Shown: positions 22,501 to 37,500, numbered from the stretch's first letter. The stretch is DNA of 64,000 nt from Plazaster borealis (GCA_021014325.1 CM037471.1:18434818-18498817); one strand, 5' to 3'. Notes: generated by a model from the sequence alone, not told the origin. Numbers and translations: made by a program.

Positions 22501-25500
22501 TGTAGACTAGATTAGTGATTCCATCTTTCAAATACATTTTGAATTGCATATATATATCGTTTTGACCCAATTTGAACGCCGCAAGCTGTCAATTGTCTAT
22601 CCCCGTGTTTCTTCTGGAAAATTGTGGGTTGTTAAAGTAGGGCCACGTGAACCAAGTTTGCAGTTTTCACAAAGTAATTCAAACTCCTGGGGATATTTTT
22701 AAATACACTTTTAAAAACTCTACGAGGGTTTAAACAAAAGAATTTGTATGATTTCGTGTTTACCTGGAACTGGCTTGGTACCGTCAGTTTGGGTGTTGGC
22801 AGGCCAATAAAAATGTCGAATACCGTCATTGAAATAAAGGCCACAAAAACACTGAAGTCACTGATGAAATAACGGATCTGTAAAAATGGAGAAGAAGACA
22901 ATGGGAGGACGAACATCGAAACAGTGAATTACTTTAATTGCGGTTGCTTTGGCGCTGGGCGGGAGGATTGTATTAATGCTGCGGAGTCAGAGTGGCGCTG
23001 TTTAATTCTCTGGAAAAAGAATAGCCAGTGATGCAAGCAGTATCCGTACTGTATACTGACCGTTTTGTCTTGTTCATTTGATGACATCATGTCGAAAGCT
23101 ACAAACTGGCAATTTATTCAAGGGTTCCTTGCTCTACCTTTATGAAATGTCAAAAAACCCACTACTAGGCCTAACTGTCAAAATGTACAAACTGCTAGTA
23201 TATAGAGTTACCTCCATCATGTTACGCCAAACTTCCCTAAGCTGGATTTCACCAAGTGTCTAGATGAATCACTTTTACCAACTGCTAGCAAAACATTGCG
23301 TCACAGTGCAAATTATATGGCTTCTGATGGTGTTTTTGCAGCTCATCTTAAGATGAATCTTAGTCCCCAGTGTAATCGCACCAAGGATTATCTCAAGATT
23401 GCAGCAAGGCAGGTGTAGACAGCATTTACCTTGGTCGGGAAGAAGGAGGTGAATTTGAATGTCTTGAGAGCGTAAGACATTACGAAGGTGCCGAAGAAGA
23501 GGATGACACAGAAGAGGAAGACATCCGGGACCGGATGATGATGGTTGCAAGACTCTCCCTCCAGGGTACCGTTGAGCAGACCGCAGTCTTCGAAGGATAT
23601 TTCGGTCCAGTTAGAATCCATCCACTCGCTGTTGGTGTCGTTTGGCGGGACGCACATGCAGTCTGATTCTGACATGTTGAGTTGGTGGTTTGATAGCGGA
23701 TGGCTGTGGGAGCGAGAGAAAACATATCACAGATGACTTAGGATTAATTTGATTATCGGTAGTTACAACAGCATGGGTGGCAGAACCGAGGGCCAGTGGG
23801 CCGTTGCACCCCTCCTCCTTTGAAAATGTACTCAACAAGTTGCCCCCACCCCGACTTTGTGTCAAGAGTATTTAAAAATGTTTCCTTCGGGAGGAGGGCA
23901 ATTTTGTGGCACACACACACACGTTTGTGAATCCCGCTAATCGAGGACTTCTCTTTATTGTCCCATTGTTTGGTCATATAGGTTTTTTTGCGACGTCCCC
24001 ATTGGGTTTGTACACGAAAACGAAGCGAGAACGTCCTCGCTCTGTCAAACACCCGATTCCCTTTTGTTAAAGTCCTCGGTTTCAATGGATAGACACGCTC
24101 ACACACACACACATATGGATCCGGTTTTAGGGGTCCTGCTATTGTTTTTCTTAAGAAAAATCCTATTCTTCAACACTGTTAAAAAAAACACTGTATAGAC
24201 TTGTGTAAGTCCAGAGTGTTTCAAGCCCCTACACGGGGTGGACCTATTGTGTTCTCAGGTCCACACTTCGTATGTAACGTTTAAACAATGAAGTGTTCAA
24301 TGGCCTCCAGGTGTGGACCCTCCTTTGTTAAACTCTTTGTCTTGACAAGCGTGGGCCCCATTGTTTTCCTTTGTGATAGCGCTCATGGACCAATTGTCCC
24401 CTTTGTTGCAAGTCCTCGGTTTGAATGTTACTACAGACTCACATGCACACAATTAGTGTTCAGCAATAGTGCTGTACAGCGGTGAATCAACTAATTAGGG
24501 CCGGGAGCTTATAGGAATTTCTAAGTCAATTTCATGTTCACATTGTAAAACGGATTTGCAAGTAGGTCTTCTTCTGATAGCTGCATACCGCCTCCGGAGC
24601 GCCACGTTATTTATATATGATGATTTGCATGAGTTCAATGACAGCTGTTTTTCATATTGAGTGATTGGATCAGCCTTTGAGCATGAGGACATTTTGGGCG
24701 TGTCTTAATGGTTATAACTGATGGGAGGCTTTGCATGGGGGGGGTAACTGTAAGGCCAAATATCTTTCTAATATTTGAACAACTTACGTCTCTAGTGGAT
24801 ACTCGTGGCTGATTTCAATCAGATTCTCGAAGGCTTCCACGATGAAGATGAAGGCAATGAGAGCGGCGAAGGCCTCCTCAGTGAATCGAGTAATGTACCG
24901 CACGAGGGCGCTCGCATCGGTGGCCACCAACACCACGCAGATGACGCAGGTCCAGAAACCGATCCAAAGACGGAACGATAAGTAGTCTAGTCCCGCAGCT
25001 CTGGGCACAATACACACAAATCAAAAGTTACGTCAACTACACGTTGATTACTTTATTTATGCTTAACCTTCTCCGACGAGACTAGTAAAGATCCACATTT
25101 TCCGTCATTTCCGGTTATGAAGTAAAAAGCTACCGACTCGGAGAGAGTCGAACACACCCTTCAATTTCTTCAAGAATTTTAGATCTCATTTACAAAAAAA
25201 ATGAACAGTAAATTAATTATTTGGAAACCAAATAAGGAACAGATTAATGGTCACCTTATACAATACACATAAGATAGATTTCTGCTAGTAACCTGTTCCT
25301 GGTAAGCAACATGTGTCTGCGCTTAGCACAGTCTTGTCCATTTAAAGCACTCTGTGAATTTGGCTCTGGGCCCAATTTCATAGATCTGCTTAAGCAGACA
25401 AATATTAAGCAGAAACAATTTTTTGCTAAGCAAAACTAAGCAGGGTGCCGGTCACTGGCACATGTGACTTGGTATTTTGGCTGGTAACCTTATTCTGTGA

Positions 25501-28500
25501 AGCATTTGTTGTGCTTAAGCCTCTTGTTGTGCTTAAGCAGCTCTTTGAATTTTTTGCCCAGCTGGTCACCTTGCAGTGACAGGTGATGGCTGTTTTGTAA
25601 TAATCCCAAATGAAGGCTTTGTCATACTTACGTGCACAGTTTAAACATTATTGTCTCAAAAATCAGAATTGGTCCCGTACTTCCAATGATAGTCAAGGGT
25701 TGTCCGGCAAATAGATGGTACACCACGCCACAGATCGCTCCTCCGATAAGACTCTCAAACGCAGCCTGTCCATAAAAACAACCACATGATTGCGTAGATT
25801 ATAGAGGGGGAAATGCACACAGAGAGCAATGCAAATGTTGTTATTAAAAAACTCCCACAGCTCTGGTTACAGTGTACAAATAGTGTTGGTTGTTATAACC
25901 TTTTCAGCCATATATGCTTCCGTTTGATATTTTTAATAGTACACTACGGCAGGTAAGTGATGGGATTGTGCCTTTGATGATACAACCATGGAATTTGGCA
26001 CACAGTCAGAGATTGGCTAAAGGGCCATTGCAGATAATATGTTTGTCTTTTACAAAAATATATGGGCAGAAGAACAAGCAATTTTCTAAATTTTCAAAAT
26101 GGCTGCTATTGCTTGTTATACTACCTTTACTTTTTCAAAAGGAAAAATCTGCGATGGCCTACGGCAAAATATCTTTCTCATGACATACTCTGACTGTGTG
26201 TCAAATTCCATGCTTCAAAGGCACAATTCCCCCAAATATTTCCCGTATCTGCCCCACAAAGGTTTGTTTAGGAGGGTTGTGGTTATAGGTTTATTCGTAT
26301 TGTAATGTTTTTTATCTTGTTCTTTCTTTCAAGCGAAGAATATTTTCTTTGATTTTTATAATGATACTTACAATGTAATCATCAGTAGCGCCCCCTAGCA
26401 ATCCACCAAACGTAATGATAGGCGTGATGCAAGCGATGTACATGAAGATGAATGACGCAATACACTGCACGCTGAAGGCATCGGTAAAATCACTCACATA
26501 AAACGGCAGCTTTGTCTTCACGTCGTTTATCAGTCCACCAAACAATCTATGCAATTAAATCAAGTCAAAATGTACATGCCAAACATTTCTATTACCTCTT
26601 CTTTTCTGGCCAATACCTGGGCCTAATATTTCTTGAAGCTGATCAACAGAAAATCAACCCTACACCAAGTAGTCCAGGACTCAAATCTGCCCGAGTGTAG
26701 GCCTGGCTACACTGGGGCATGGGTGGCTAGTGCGTAAAGTGTTCGCCTCTCGCCACTGGGGTCCTGGTGCGATTCCTTGCTAAGGCCATGTAGAGTTTTG
26801 CGTTGGTTCTCTTCTATGCCACGGTGTGGGGGGGGGGGGGTTCCGGGCCCTCCGGTTTTCCCTTCCTCCGGGAAATGCAAACACTTCCGATCTCAGGCCG
26901 TGCTCCATGGTCTTAATGGGTCGATGTGGCTGGCTGCAAAAGGTGCTCTTGCATGCCTGCAGCTCGACCATAGCCGCGTCCTTAGCAATCCAGCTTCTCA
27001 GCTGCGAGTAAGGATGGTTAGCCTCCATTATTACTTATAACCCTAGGTAAAATGTACAAGGTTGGGCCAATATTTAGGCATGTGCTACTTTTAGGTCTCG
27101 TGCAGTAGCCACACACAATGGTGTCTCGTGCACGGGTACCTCGTGCACACTTGGTTCCCGACTATAAACAGAGTGGATTCAGACTCGATGGTTAGACCAA
27201 TCCAAGTGCGCAAGTAGCGCTCCACGCCGCGCCGCCATTGCTGGGACGTTGGCAGCGCGGGGTTTTGTTCACAAAGACATGGAAAAACCGTAGTCTTTTT
27301 AACTTGTTATGTGAACTAGGTGTCTTTCTCAACGATATACAGGGCAGCATTTGACAGGGCAGCATAACATAACGACGTATAGAACACTGAACATGGATAT
27401 TTGAAACTAAACAGACACTGAATCCTGAAAACGGCGCAGACATTGGTGAGTTTAATTAGTGTGATCTTCACTGTCTTGTATAACATCTGCTACATCAGCA
27501 AGGTTTTTTCGACAGACTTTCAGTATTCACTTTCTGTTTAGTTTTAAATATTCAATAAGTATATTCTACATCATTTTGTAAGGCTGTCCTGTCAGGGAAA
27601 TTGTGCAAATCGTTGAGGACACTTAATTCACATAAAAAGTTAAAAAATACTACGGTTTTTCCATGTCTTTGTGTACAAAACCTTGCCGCTGCCAGCGTCC
27701 CAGCAATGGCGGCGTGGCATGGGCTAAACAAAAGATCGGTCTATAGATCTTACCTTCCACTCCTCACCAGTTCAAATTTAGCGTCGTCCTCTACGTGAAT
27801 GCCAATCGGTATGGGATGCGTAAAGTGTTCCGATTGGCGGCGTTTCTCCTGTGAGGGCGCTGATTTAGGTGGCTCGATGCGAATGCTTGGATCCCAACTT
27901 CCTAAGGGAATAGTTGGTTTAAACAAATTAAAAATCAATACATATAGGTTTTGGGGGCTTGTTACCTTCTTTCTTTTAATAATGTTGTTTGTTTTTGTTG
28001 AAGCAACTCGGGTTGGATTCGAACCATCAATTCCTTGATCGGTGATTGAAAGTGTGGTTTATCGCGGAGAAAGACAAGAGAGTATAATTGGACTACGAAT
28101 AAAGCAAAATAATCCCTGTAATTCTGTATAACAATTACTTTTTGCCTGGACTTAAACAGACAAAGGGAGAGATAGCCTTACCTGGCGGGAGAACAGTAAC
28201 TTGTTCCATGAATTCATCGATGCCTGCAAGCAGGTCGTTTCGGTCTCTGGCTTTGTAGGCTACGTCATGGAACACCTTTGGAATTTGTGGAAGTTTTAAA
28301 CTTTTAATATTGTTCATTCTAAATGCTTTGGTTAAACAGTTTTGAAGATTTCTATTTCACTATTACTACAGTAACTATGGTTGGTCTATGTTGCGTTTTG
28401 AAAATTGTTTGAGTGCCTAACATCTCTCATGATTACTTCCTTTCGTGAAATTTACTTGCATCATTTATGAAACAATTAACACAATAAAGCACTATAATTA

Positions 28501-31500
28501 TTATTGCCTGGAATTTTGTCTCTAAAACGCCGAAAGACAATTGTTTTCATTTGCTTTTCGAGTATTTTATTTTTATTTTAGTATATATTTGACAACATTT
28601 TTAAGAGACACATAGACTATTTCTTTGACCATTTCTTTTAAATTCCAAAAGGGAACTTACAGTCACAGTGTTTCTTATAAAATCTATAATATCACTTCTT
28701 CAAGCGAAGAACACTAAATACGGACTGTATTAAACTTGAAGGAAAGATTGGGAAATTGGACTTTTAAAGATCAGTCGAGAAGACTGATGCTTTGAAAGTG
28801 TCAATGAATATTCAAAGGAAATTGGACATTATGCATTGACGTCATCACGCCGCCATGATGAAACAATGGAAACGCATCATCGCGTACGCGTTGCGCAAAT
28901 GAGGAGCCAATGAGCAGCCTTCTTTTGACCACTATAGGCGAGGGCGCCCTACTCAAAATGACGTCATGTGCATAAGGTTTATGATGAGGGGAAATGAACT
29001 CACCTCATCCGACATGAGGGTGGCAACGCATCTTCCAATTTCTCTGTATTTCAGAGAGTCTCCCGTTGGAGGACCCAAGAGGATGAAAATGAACCTAGTA
29101 GGGATTGGAACCTCCGTCATGTCTGGTAACAAGACGCCTTCCCTCAGGCGCACGAAAGCGAGGATTGGTTTCTCTAGGAAGTCCACCTCACCGACCAGTA
29201 CGTTGGACGCCTCGGCACCAGCCGGTAGTTTCTTCAAGAACTACATGACCCAGAGGGATAGAGAGAGAGAGAAAATTTTATTGTGAGTTTTAAATGCAAG
29301 ATGGCTCTTTCAAATGAACAGTGTGCACCCCTTAATCATTTTGCTGATTTTAATGGCACAAGCCTACATCTTACATAAACAGTTGTATTAAACCAAATCT
29401 ACAATAATATTATTAATCAGTTGTTATGTATAGCGACAGGTATTTTAAAGATGAGACATGTTTATAGCACCTTTTAAGGTGATGCCGCCCAATCTCCAGC
29501 CAACGGCTTTACGTCCCATCGGAGAACGAAGCAATAATGGTGAAGTGTCTTGCTTAAAAGGACACAAGTGTCAAGACCAGGAATCAAACCCGCACTCTGC
29601 TGATCAGTTTATTTCGAGTTCAGGGTGTAGAGTTTTTGTCTCGTTTTCATAAGAGATAAACACCTGGAACTTCACAAAATCTACAAGCAGGTTGGTCTGG
29701 AATTATTTTAACCCTTCAAATTATTTGTTTGGGGAAATCAGGCTAACAAAGTCGTCAATCTGGAGAAGCTTTGGCCATTGTGGCTTTGTTTTGCCGAATA
29801 ATAAAGGTAATACAAATCTACACTGCAAAGACCAGGGTGATGAAATTGACACCATGGGTGTTGTCACATATTGATACCGAACAGAGAATCAAAATTAACG
29901 TCATATGGGTGTTAAAATAACACCATTGTAATTGTTTTTGCAGAAATTTGGTGTAAAATTTTGAGAAAAACAATTAAGTATGTATATACGTGACAACACC
30001 CATGGTGTCAATTTTACCACCCCAGTTTTTGCAGTGTAAAAAAATCACTATCGATGGGTTTTAAAGAATGTTACACAAGTATTAAAAACTTCCCAATACT
30101 GCAGACGTATATTCGTTATAACTTTCTACAGATGATTTCATAGCGGCGGTGTCGATGCTGGTATATCGAATCCGATGTACGTACTGTACTACTTAGATGT
30201 GATCCCATAGCGATGATTTTCAACAAACTTACCTTGTTACCCGATTCCTTATGTATTTGTTCCGAGCTGTCTGCCGTCTCGATCCTCCCAAGAGATCCTT
30301 GACTTCCGTTCCGCTTCATCCTCTCAAGATTAGAGGCGGAACTGTGCTTCTTAGATAAGAGACCAGCCGCTGAAGAGAAAACAAAATAAGACAGATGATG
30401 TTCAATCATCAGTATTCACTATTTATCGGATGCAACCGTTAAATAATTTTGAGAACATTTTTAAAGAGGGGCTCCAGGATGTTTGGAAATATTTAGCTGT
30501 TACATTTTTCCAATAGATGGAGTCCCCAAGAAATATAAAAATTTATTATGAGTCCCTTACCTCACGCTAAAACAGGGTAAAAATGTCTTTTCCTCGAAAC
30601 ACTCGCAGCCTGAAATCTGAAAACGCGAGGTCAAACAAACCCCACGACGAGGAACTCATGACGTCACCGGCGCCTAGTTAGTTTTGACCTGCCTATATGA
30701 ATGCACTGAGCTAACGCAAATACACCGCAAAACTTCACCATTTGCAATCAATACGGCCGTAAATGTGACTTTTTATAGGACGATCCAACAGGCAAATAAT
30801 CAGCAAGCCAATTACAACGGATTTATGATTTGGGGGTTTTCGTTCTTTGAGAGGCGAGGCGATTCCGCAGCTCGGCTTGATTTTCAGTACATCGCTCTAC
30901 ACGTCAAATTCAACCCTAACATACTGTACATGTACATGTACACACACGGCACGGCGATTCCTGCGAAACAGCAACAACGCAGACCGCGACATTATCACGG
31001 GGAGACCCCTATAATACTCAACGCACAATCAAGCAGTCGCGTGTTTATAGACTTAACGTTTCTGCGCATGCTCGGGAAAACGGTTATTCCCATGACATTG
31101 CAATAATCATCGCTGGTGTGCACACGTTCAAACCGTATACAGCACTGGTCGCTCATGGTCTGCGGAGCTTTAGTTAAGTTCCGTGGAAATTTTAGCTTGT
31201 TTATAGCGTAAAACTACCCAACGTGTAGGCTGTAGGCTTTCATTTTACAATTACACAATTTAGGATACACTCGATGGACAGAAAGAGTATTTTACTGTAT
31301 GATGTAAGTTTGGTTTCTTCTTGATTTTGTTTTGTTTTCCAAGCAAAGAGACATTTATGTGTGTGTTTATAATGCTAACCGTGAGTTTTTAGCCGCCAAC
31401 GACGTCAAGGGGTCAATGCATATCATTATCATAGATAAACGTTTTTGACTTTCGGCTGAAAAAGCCGCGCGGAGAGGTGCATTTTTGACTTGAATTCTTT

Positions 31501-34500
31501 ATTCCTAAATGCAAATTTTAAGTGTAAAATGGTTATTAACCGGTATCTACGATGTCTATTCGACCATAAAAAGGTAATAACTCAAATATTGAGAGCATCC
31601 TAGAGCCGCTCTTTAAATTCGATGGAAAAAGGCACCCGTTGGTAAACACTGGAAAACGTTATGCGAAGCCGACTCGGTGTGACATGTGGTAGTGCAGCTG
31701 GAGTCACCGGAGTGATTCAAACTCCACATCACATTATTATCTTGTATTGTGTCTCATCGCCGTGGAGCGAATGGGTGTAAATAATTGTTGACATTGGCTG
31801 CCGGGGCTGCGTACTCCTAAGGAGTCTAGATTGATTCAGCACAAATGCCTGTGGCAAGATGAACAGCGGCAGTAATAGCAAAATGCGTTTTAAACCATTG
31901 ATGTATTGTTTTAAAAAGAGAGCGTCAAATGATTGGTGTTTAGTAGATGTTAAATTTGCATCGGGGATAAAGAATATTATATTTGGTTTTTACCCGTACA
32001 CTGATGTCTGTAAAGCACCGTATACTCGGTGCTTTCCCGAGTCCTGTGAAAAAAATCACAGGCATATTACTCGGGTGGGATTCGAACCCTTCGAACCATT
32101 CTAGAGCAGATGTCTTACCAACTAGACCACCGATTGCCCGGTAGCTAGAGGCAGTTCGAATGGTATTTAGTTGTATAAAAGGACTGAAAAGAACAGCAGC
32201 GGTTTCTCTTCCTGCATATTGCAGTTTTACTCTTCATACAGTTATTCATTTTCATTCATCTTTGTACCTTGCTCCATGCTGACGTTTTGGCCGCCTCCGG
32301 TAGATTGACTCCTATCGATACCAGGATATAAGCTGCTTCTTCGTCTTCCCCTGCCTGCTTGTTTCTCCATTTGCTTCTCTTCCTTAGACCTTTAAATGTA
32401 AAACGATTTAGGAGTGTTTGTAAGTAGTTTCACTTTTTGAAAGGTTCTCAAAGAATAATGTACAATGAAACTAATGACAGATCATTTCATAGAGTACAGT
32501 TATGCAGTGTCTTAGACACCTGATGCGGAGGAAAAACTATATCTGCAAGACGTTTTACCCTTTCAGCCCAAGGTATACCAAGATTAGGAGCAACAGTTGG
32601 AGAATTTTCGAAGGGGGTCCTCGAACCATAACGCATAAAAAACGTATCCACAAGTCCACACCTTTTTAATAATGAATGCATCGTGTGTTTTTAGCTCAAT
32701 TGGATGCCTGACCGCCCCATCATCCCCATCATCCTTCCATGCCCATCAGCTCACAGTCTGTTAGTCTATGTGTGTCTTCGCATTTTCTCTTCTTTGCAAA
32801 CTATGCACGTTATTTTGTAAAACTTATGACCGACTTTAAAAATGTAAAGAGATTGAAACAATCTTCTTGTACTTCTTGTTGCATTTGCAGTTGTAGTAAA
32901 ACCGAGCAGGGTTGTGAGTGCATGTGAATGCTTTACGCACAACATACGGGACCTACAGCTTATAGCAATAATGGTTAAGTGTCTCGCTTAAGTGTCAAGA
33001 CCGGGACTCAAACCGACACTCTGCTGATCAGAAACACTTGAGTCCGGAGTACTTGGCCGCTCGGCCACGACAAACCACTTTTTGTTTTCATAGCAACAAC
33101 CCAATGCTCTAATGATATTTTTCTACCTCCTGCAAAAACAACTTTTTTTTGTTAAACCTTCTGTGTGTGAAATGCATTTTCTTGCAAGTACATGAGCCTA
33201 TAGTATTATTTCACAATTAGACGTTACTTTTTCTGTAGGTGATGACGATGTTTCCGTATCAGGGCCTCCTTGACATTCGGCCTATCCTCATCCGGCAGCT
33301 GTCCCGTTGCAACCATGTTATCCAGAACCAAGTCTGTAAAAGTTATGTAAAAAGGGTCATTATAGTCAACGGTTGATATCCCCTTGGAAGTTCATGGAGA
33401 AAAACTCTAATCAAAATTGAGAACCGGTACAACTTTGTATCATTTTCATTTTTAGCTAGACCTAATTTCACAGAGCTGCTTAAGCAGAAAATATTGCTAA
33501 AACATTTTCTGCATAAATTAGCAAGATTTAGTCACAGATTGCATTTTGGCTGATAACCATATTCTTGTAGTAGTGCTTAGCTCCTTAAGCAGCTCTGTGA
33601 AAATGGGCCCAGGTCTCATTAGGCTGATATATAAGCACAGACAAAATAGTGTTTAGCAGAAACATTTTGCTAGCCATGTGGTTGACACTGTTGTGACTTG
33701 GTTCCTGACTAGCTTTTTGCTTAGCAGAGAAATTCGTTAAGCAATATTTTGTGCAATTACATACGGCTTTATGAAGCTGGGTGCAGTTCTGTAACGCGGG
33801 GGGAGGGAGGGGCAGTTGGTCTCTGGTCAATCCCTCTTTGTTGGCCCCTATGTAAACTGAAAGCCTTTACGCAGGGTCTAAACATAACGTCAGCTTTAAA
33901 GGCCGCTTCCGAAATGGAAGATCTAAGTCATTGTTTTGATTTACGTATACGAACCAATTTTGCATTCATCAACCTAAGTGTCACTAAGAGTCCAATGTAC
34001 AAGATAACAAATGCAAGTTGTATTTCAGTGCATAATAGGGAAATCTAAAGTATGTGTAAGTGAAAGATGTTGAAGAAAATACCAATTAATAGAAGATGAT
34101 GTTACCAGCAATTGTCCATAGGTTATCAGCATCCATATCCAGCTGCACTGTTCCACTATGTAGGAGTCTCTTCAGTTCAAAGAGACTATGGAGAGAAAGT
34201 GTGGCCACGTGAGGCTTACTCCAACGGCCTGCTCCATAGTCAACGTCCTCCTCGTACTTCACCCATCTGTGATTAGCAAAACAAAACAAAACCGATCTTA
34301 TGTAACTCTTACAGTCATGAAATAAATATGAACACATAAATGCTTTGACAAAGTTTCACAAAATGTCCTTTATTAAGCAAAGCAAAGCATGTACATTTGA
34401 AAATGAAAAAGCTGCATAGGGTATGCATTGTACGCTGAGAAGACGGGTTTGTTTTGGCGCCAAAATTCTATTGGAAAGGCCCATTGAATTTGACAATTAA

Positions 34501-37500
34501 CCCTTGCTCTTCCGCAGAAAAACTGATAAACTCTCAGTTTCGATTTGAATGCTCTACAGTTTTCAAGACAATGTAACTGTTGTGATGACTTGACACTTAT
34601 TTGCCAAGGTTGGCTTCAATCATTCAAGCTGTCGTGAGATTGGGATCTAGCTCCCTGAAGAAAAATTTAACAGTCAAATCCCAGCGGCAGATCCAGGGTC
34701 TCAAAAATGGAGACATCACTCGCACAAAAAAAAGGTCTCAAGGATGAAGGACTAAACATTAGTAATCGAAAGAACTGATTCATCTGAATCGTTTAATTTT
34801 TTGAATTTTACGTTACGGCTTTAATACCGTTGGTAAAAAAGAAAAGACAGAGACTGCTGCTAGGGTTACGCTTTCTGAACAAATATAATGTACGTCTATG
34901 TTATCTTGTAATTGACACTCAATGTACAATGCCTCTAACGTGATGTTTATTCTTGTCATGGTTCTTTACCAACAAGAATTATTTATGGGTTTTCGATTGT
35001 AGTTTTGTTCTCTCTATCTTCACAATTTGCCCGGTTATCTGTTGGAAGCCGATCGAATTTATCTTGTTTGTACCTAATATAGAAAGTATTTGATAAATCA
35101 CATGTGCGTCATCATGACGAATTCATTGGATACTTTCATCAATGCATCACCGCTCTCATGTTGTGTAGAATTTGAAGTCTTTTCACGGTGGAAATACATC
35201 ACAGACATATTGCTGGTTATTCTCATTGTATGTTAAAATTGCCGTCGTCCTCATGTTGTTAACTAAACATTCAACCCACCATTAACTTTGTTCTACTTCC
35301 ATTGTCCACCTATTATCACTTTCCTCACCGACTTCTAATGTGGTTAACTCAAAGAAAGACACGCCTATTTTTTATTAGACACTTATTATCCACAGTCAAC
35401 TGGTCAATGTAAAATTGCCTCTTTAGAAATTGAATGGAAAACTGTATACAGTGTTCCATTTAAAGGGACACGTTCCCTTGGATCGGGCGAGTTGGTCTAT
35501 AAAAAGCGTTTGTAACCGTTTGTTATAAAATGCATATGATTACAATGATCCACACAAATATGTCTCGAAATTGCGTGGTTTTCCTTTTACATCGTGAACA
35601 AACTCGGTCGGCCATTTTGTGGAGTCAAATTTGTGACTCCACAAAATGGCCGACCGTGTTAGTTCGCAAAGTAAAAGGAAAACCACGCAATTTCGAGGCA
35701 TATTTGTGTGGATCATTGTATTCTACTTTTAAAGCAATATCTTTCTAACCATACGCATTTTATAAAAAAAACGGTTACAAACGCTTTTTATAGACCAACT
35801 CGTCCGATCCAAGGCAACGTGTCCCTTTAATGCAAACATCCCACGGGCAAACAAAAGTCTTGACTGTCCCAGTTATTCTTTCCTTGTAAAATTAAATAGC
35901 CTATATACATTGTTCCAATTTTAGGCAAACAACCTACTAGGACGAGTCCACTTTATGAGGCTCCTTCCAAACCAAAGGTATTGTACACTTTTGGTAACAG
36001 CTCAAAATCAGTGTCCACATTTTGTGTGATTCAACATATGCATGAAATAACAAACCTGTGAAAGTTTGAGCTCAATTGGTCATCGAGGTATCGAGAAAAT
36101 AGTGAAAAGAGACCTTATGTGTTTTCTGTTTTTTTCAAACATCAAGTTTTTATCGCGCATGATAAAAAAACTATTGTCTTACTCATTTCTCAGAAACGAT
36201 AGCATTTTAGGCAGAAATATTTTCAGGAACCCTTTCTACCATTACTTACTTTAAATCATGCAAGTTATGTGTGAATCTGTGAACGTTTGTGTTTTTCGAT
36301 CTTACCAATAGTGTACAGGGCCTTTAAATTACAAAACAAGTTGGTATCCTCTGCCTCCTTGTGTTGTTATTTCAAAGATCCGTGCAGCATTTTAACTCAA
36401 TTAAGCTCGAGCGGTGATTAACAGGCCGTGGGGGTGTTTCCGTGACGTCAAGGCTCCTTCGTAGTTGCCAATCCAAAGCTTGACTTAAAAATGATCCGCC
36501 TTGTAACAAACTGAGGTCGTAAGGCCAGGAAGTCCTCAGCGTCTGACTCAAAACGCTGACAAAGATACCGTCGCTAAGGAGTGGGGAGCCCTCCTCGAAT
36601 GTAGCACGGAGGTCAATTGGAAATTTCGTGGAGGTATCTTTCAGTTTAAGTGTAATAGACTTTGAACTGCAAAATTTCAAAATGAGTCATTCATGTTCAG
36701 ACAGTGGATAGGAAATCCTGTTTAGTAGTATTGACGTTTATTTTGTTTCTGCTTTTGTTAGGCTCAACGGATGCATAAGATGTAACACACTTGCGATGAT
36801 CAACCTCGGGCAAGTTGTGAACCCAATTTCAATCATGAATAAGTGCCGAATAAAAAATTCGAATAACGCTTATCTTTCGATTTGGTCTTCCTTTGCTTTA
36901 AATGTATATTTCATCATTTGGTTTGGGGGAAAAGTAAATTCTTTTCCACTCTCTCGTCTTCAATACAACTGTAGTAGTAGTACGGCAGGCAGATGATTGG
37001 ATTGTACCTTCGATGACACAGGAATGGAATTTGGCACACAGTCAGATTATGCCATGAGAAAGATATTTGGCTATAGGGCCATCGCAGATTTTAGAGTAAC
37101 AAGCAATGTCAGCCATTTTGAAAACTTTGAAAGTTGACTGTTGTTCTTGGTTTATTTTTTCAACGGAGAAATCTGCGATGGTCCTATAGCCAATCTTTCT
37201 CATAACATACTCTGAATGTGTTCCAAATTCCATGCTTGTATCATCAAAGGCACAATCAGTGGTGTAACTAAGGGGGTGCCCCCCCCATTTGAAATCTGGA
37301 CTTTTTGGATTGGAAATTTCCAGAGTAAAATGTTACATTTTTTACGCTGTAATGTAATAATTTCGATGTTGTTAAAACTATTTTCCCATTTACACGCAGA
37401 CAATTTTTTTTGTTTTTTTTAACAATCATGCCAGATTATCTTACAACAAATAGTAAATAACATAAAAAGGCGCTGAAAATGGGCTTGTTTAAAAAAAGGC

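Noticed and set aside
30684..31106. 140-codon open frame as a gene
   Set aside because: No domain or recognisable relative, and it lies in a CpG-rich stretch where stop codons are rarer; kept only as part of that segment.
32073..32139. tRNA gene
   Set aside because: Box A and B are present, but the cloverleaf is imperfect and the copy continues into a SINE body with another copy elsewhere.
32268..32376. Alternative acceptor CTAAG six bases inside SLC4 exon 7
   Set aside because: It would give a different frame that does not join exon 8; the TTTAAAG acceptor keeps the frame.
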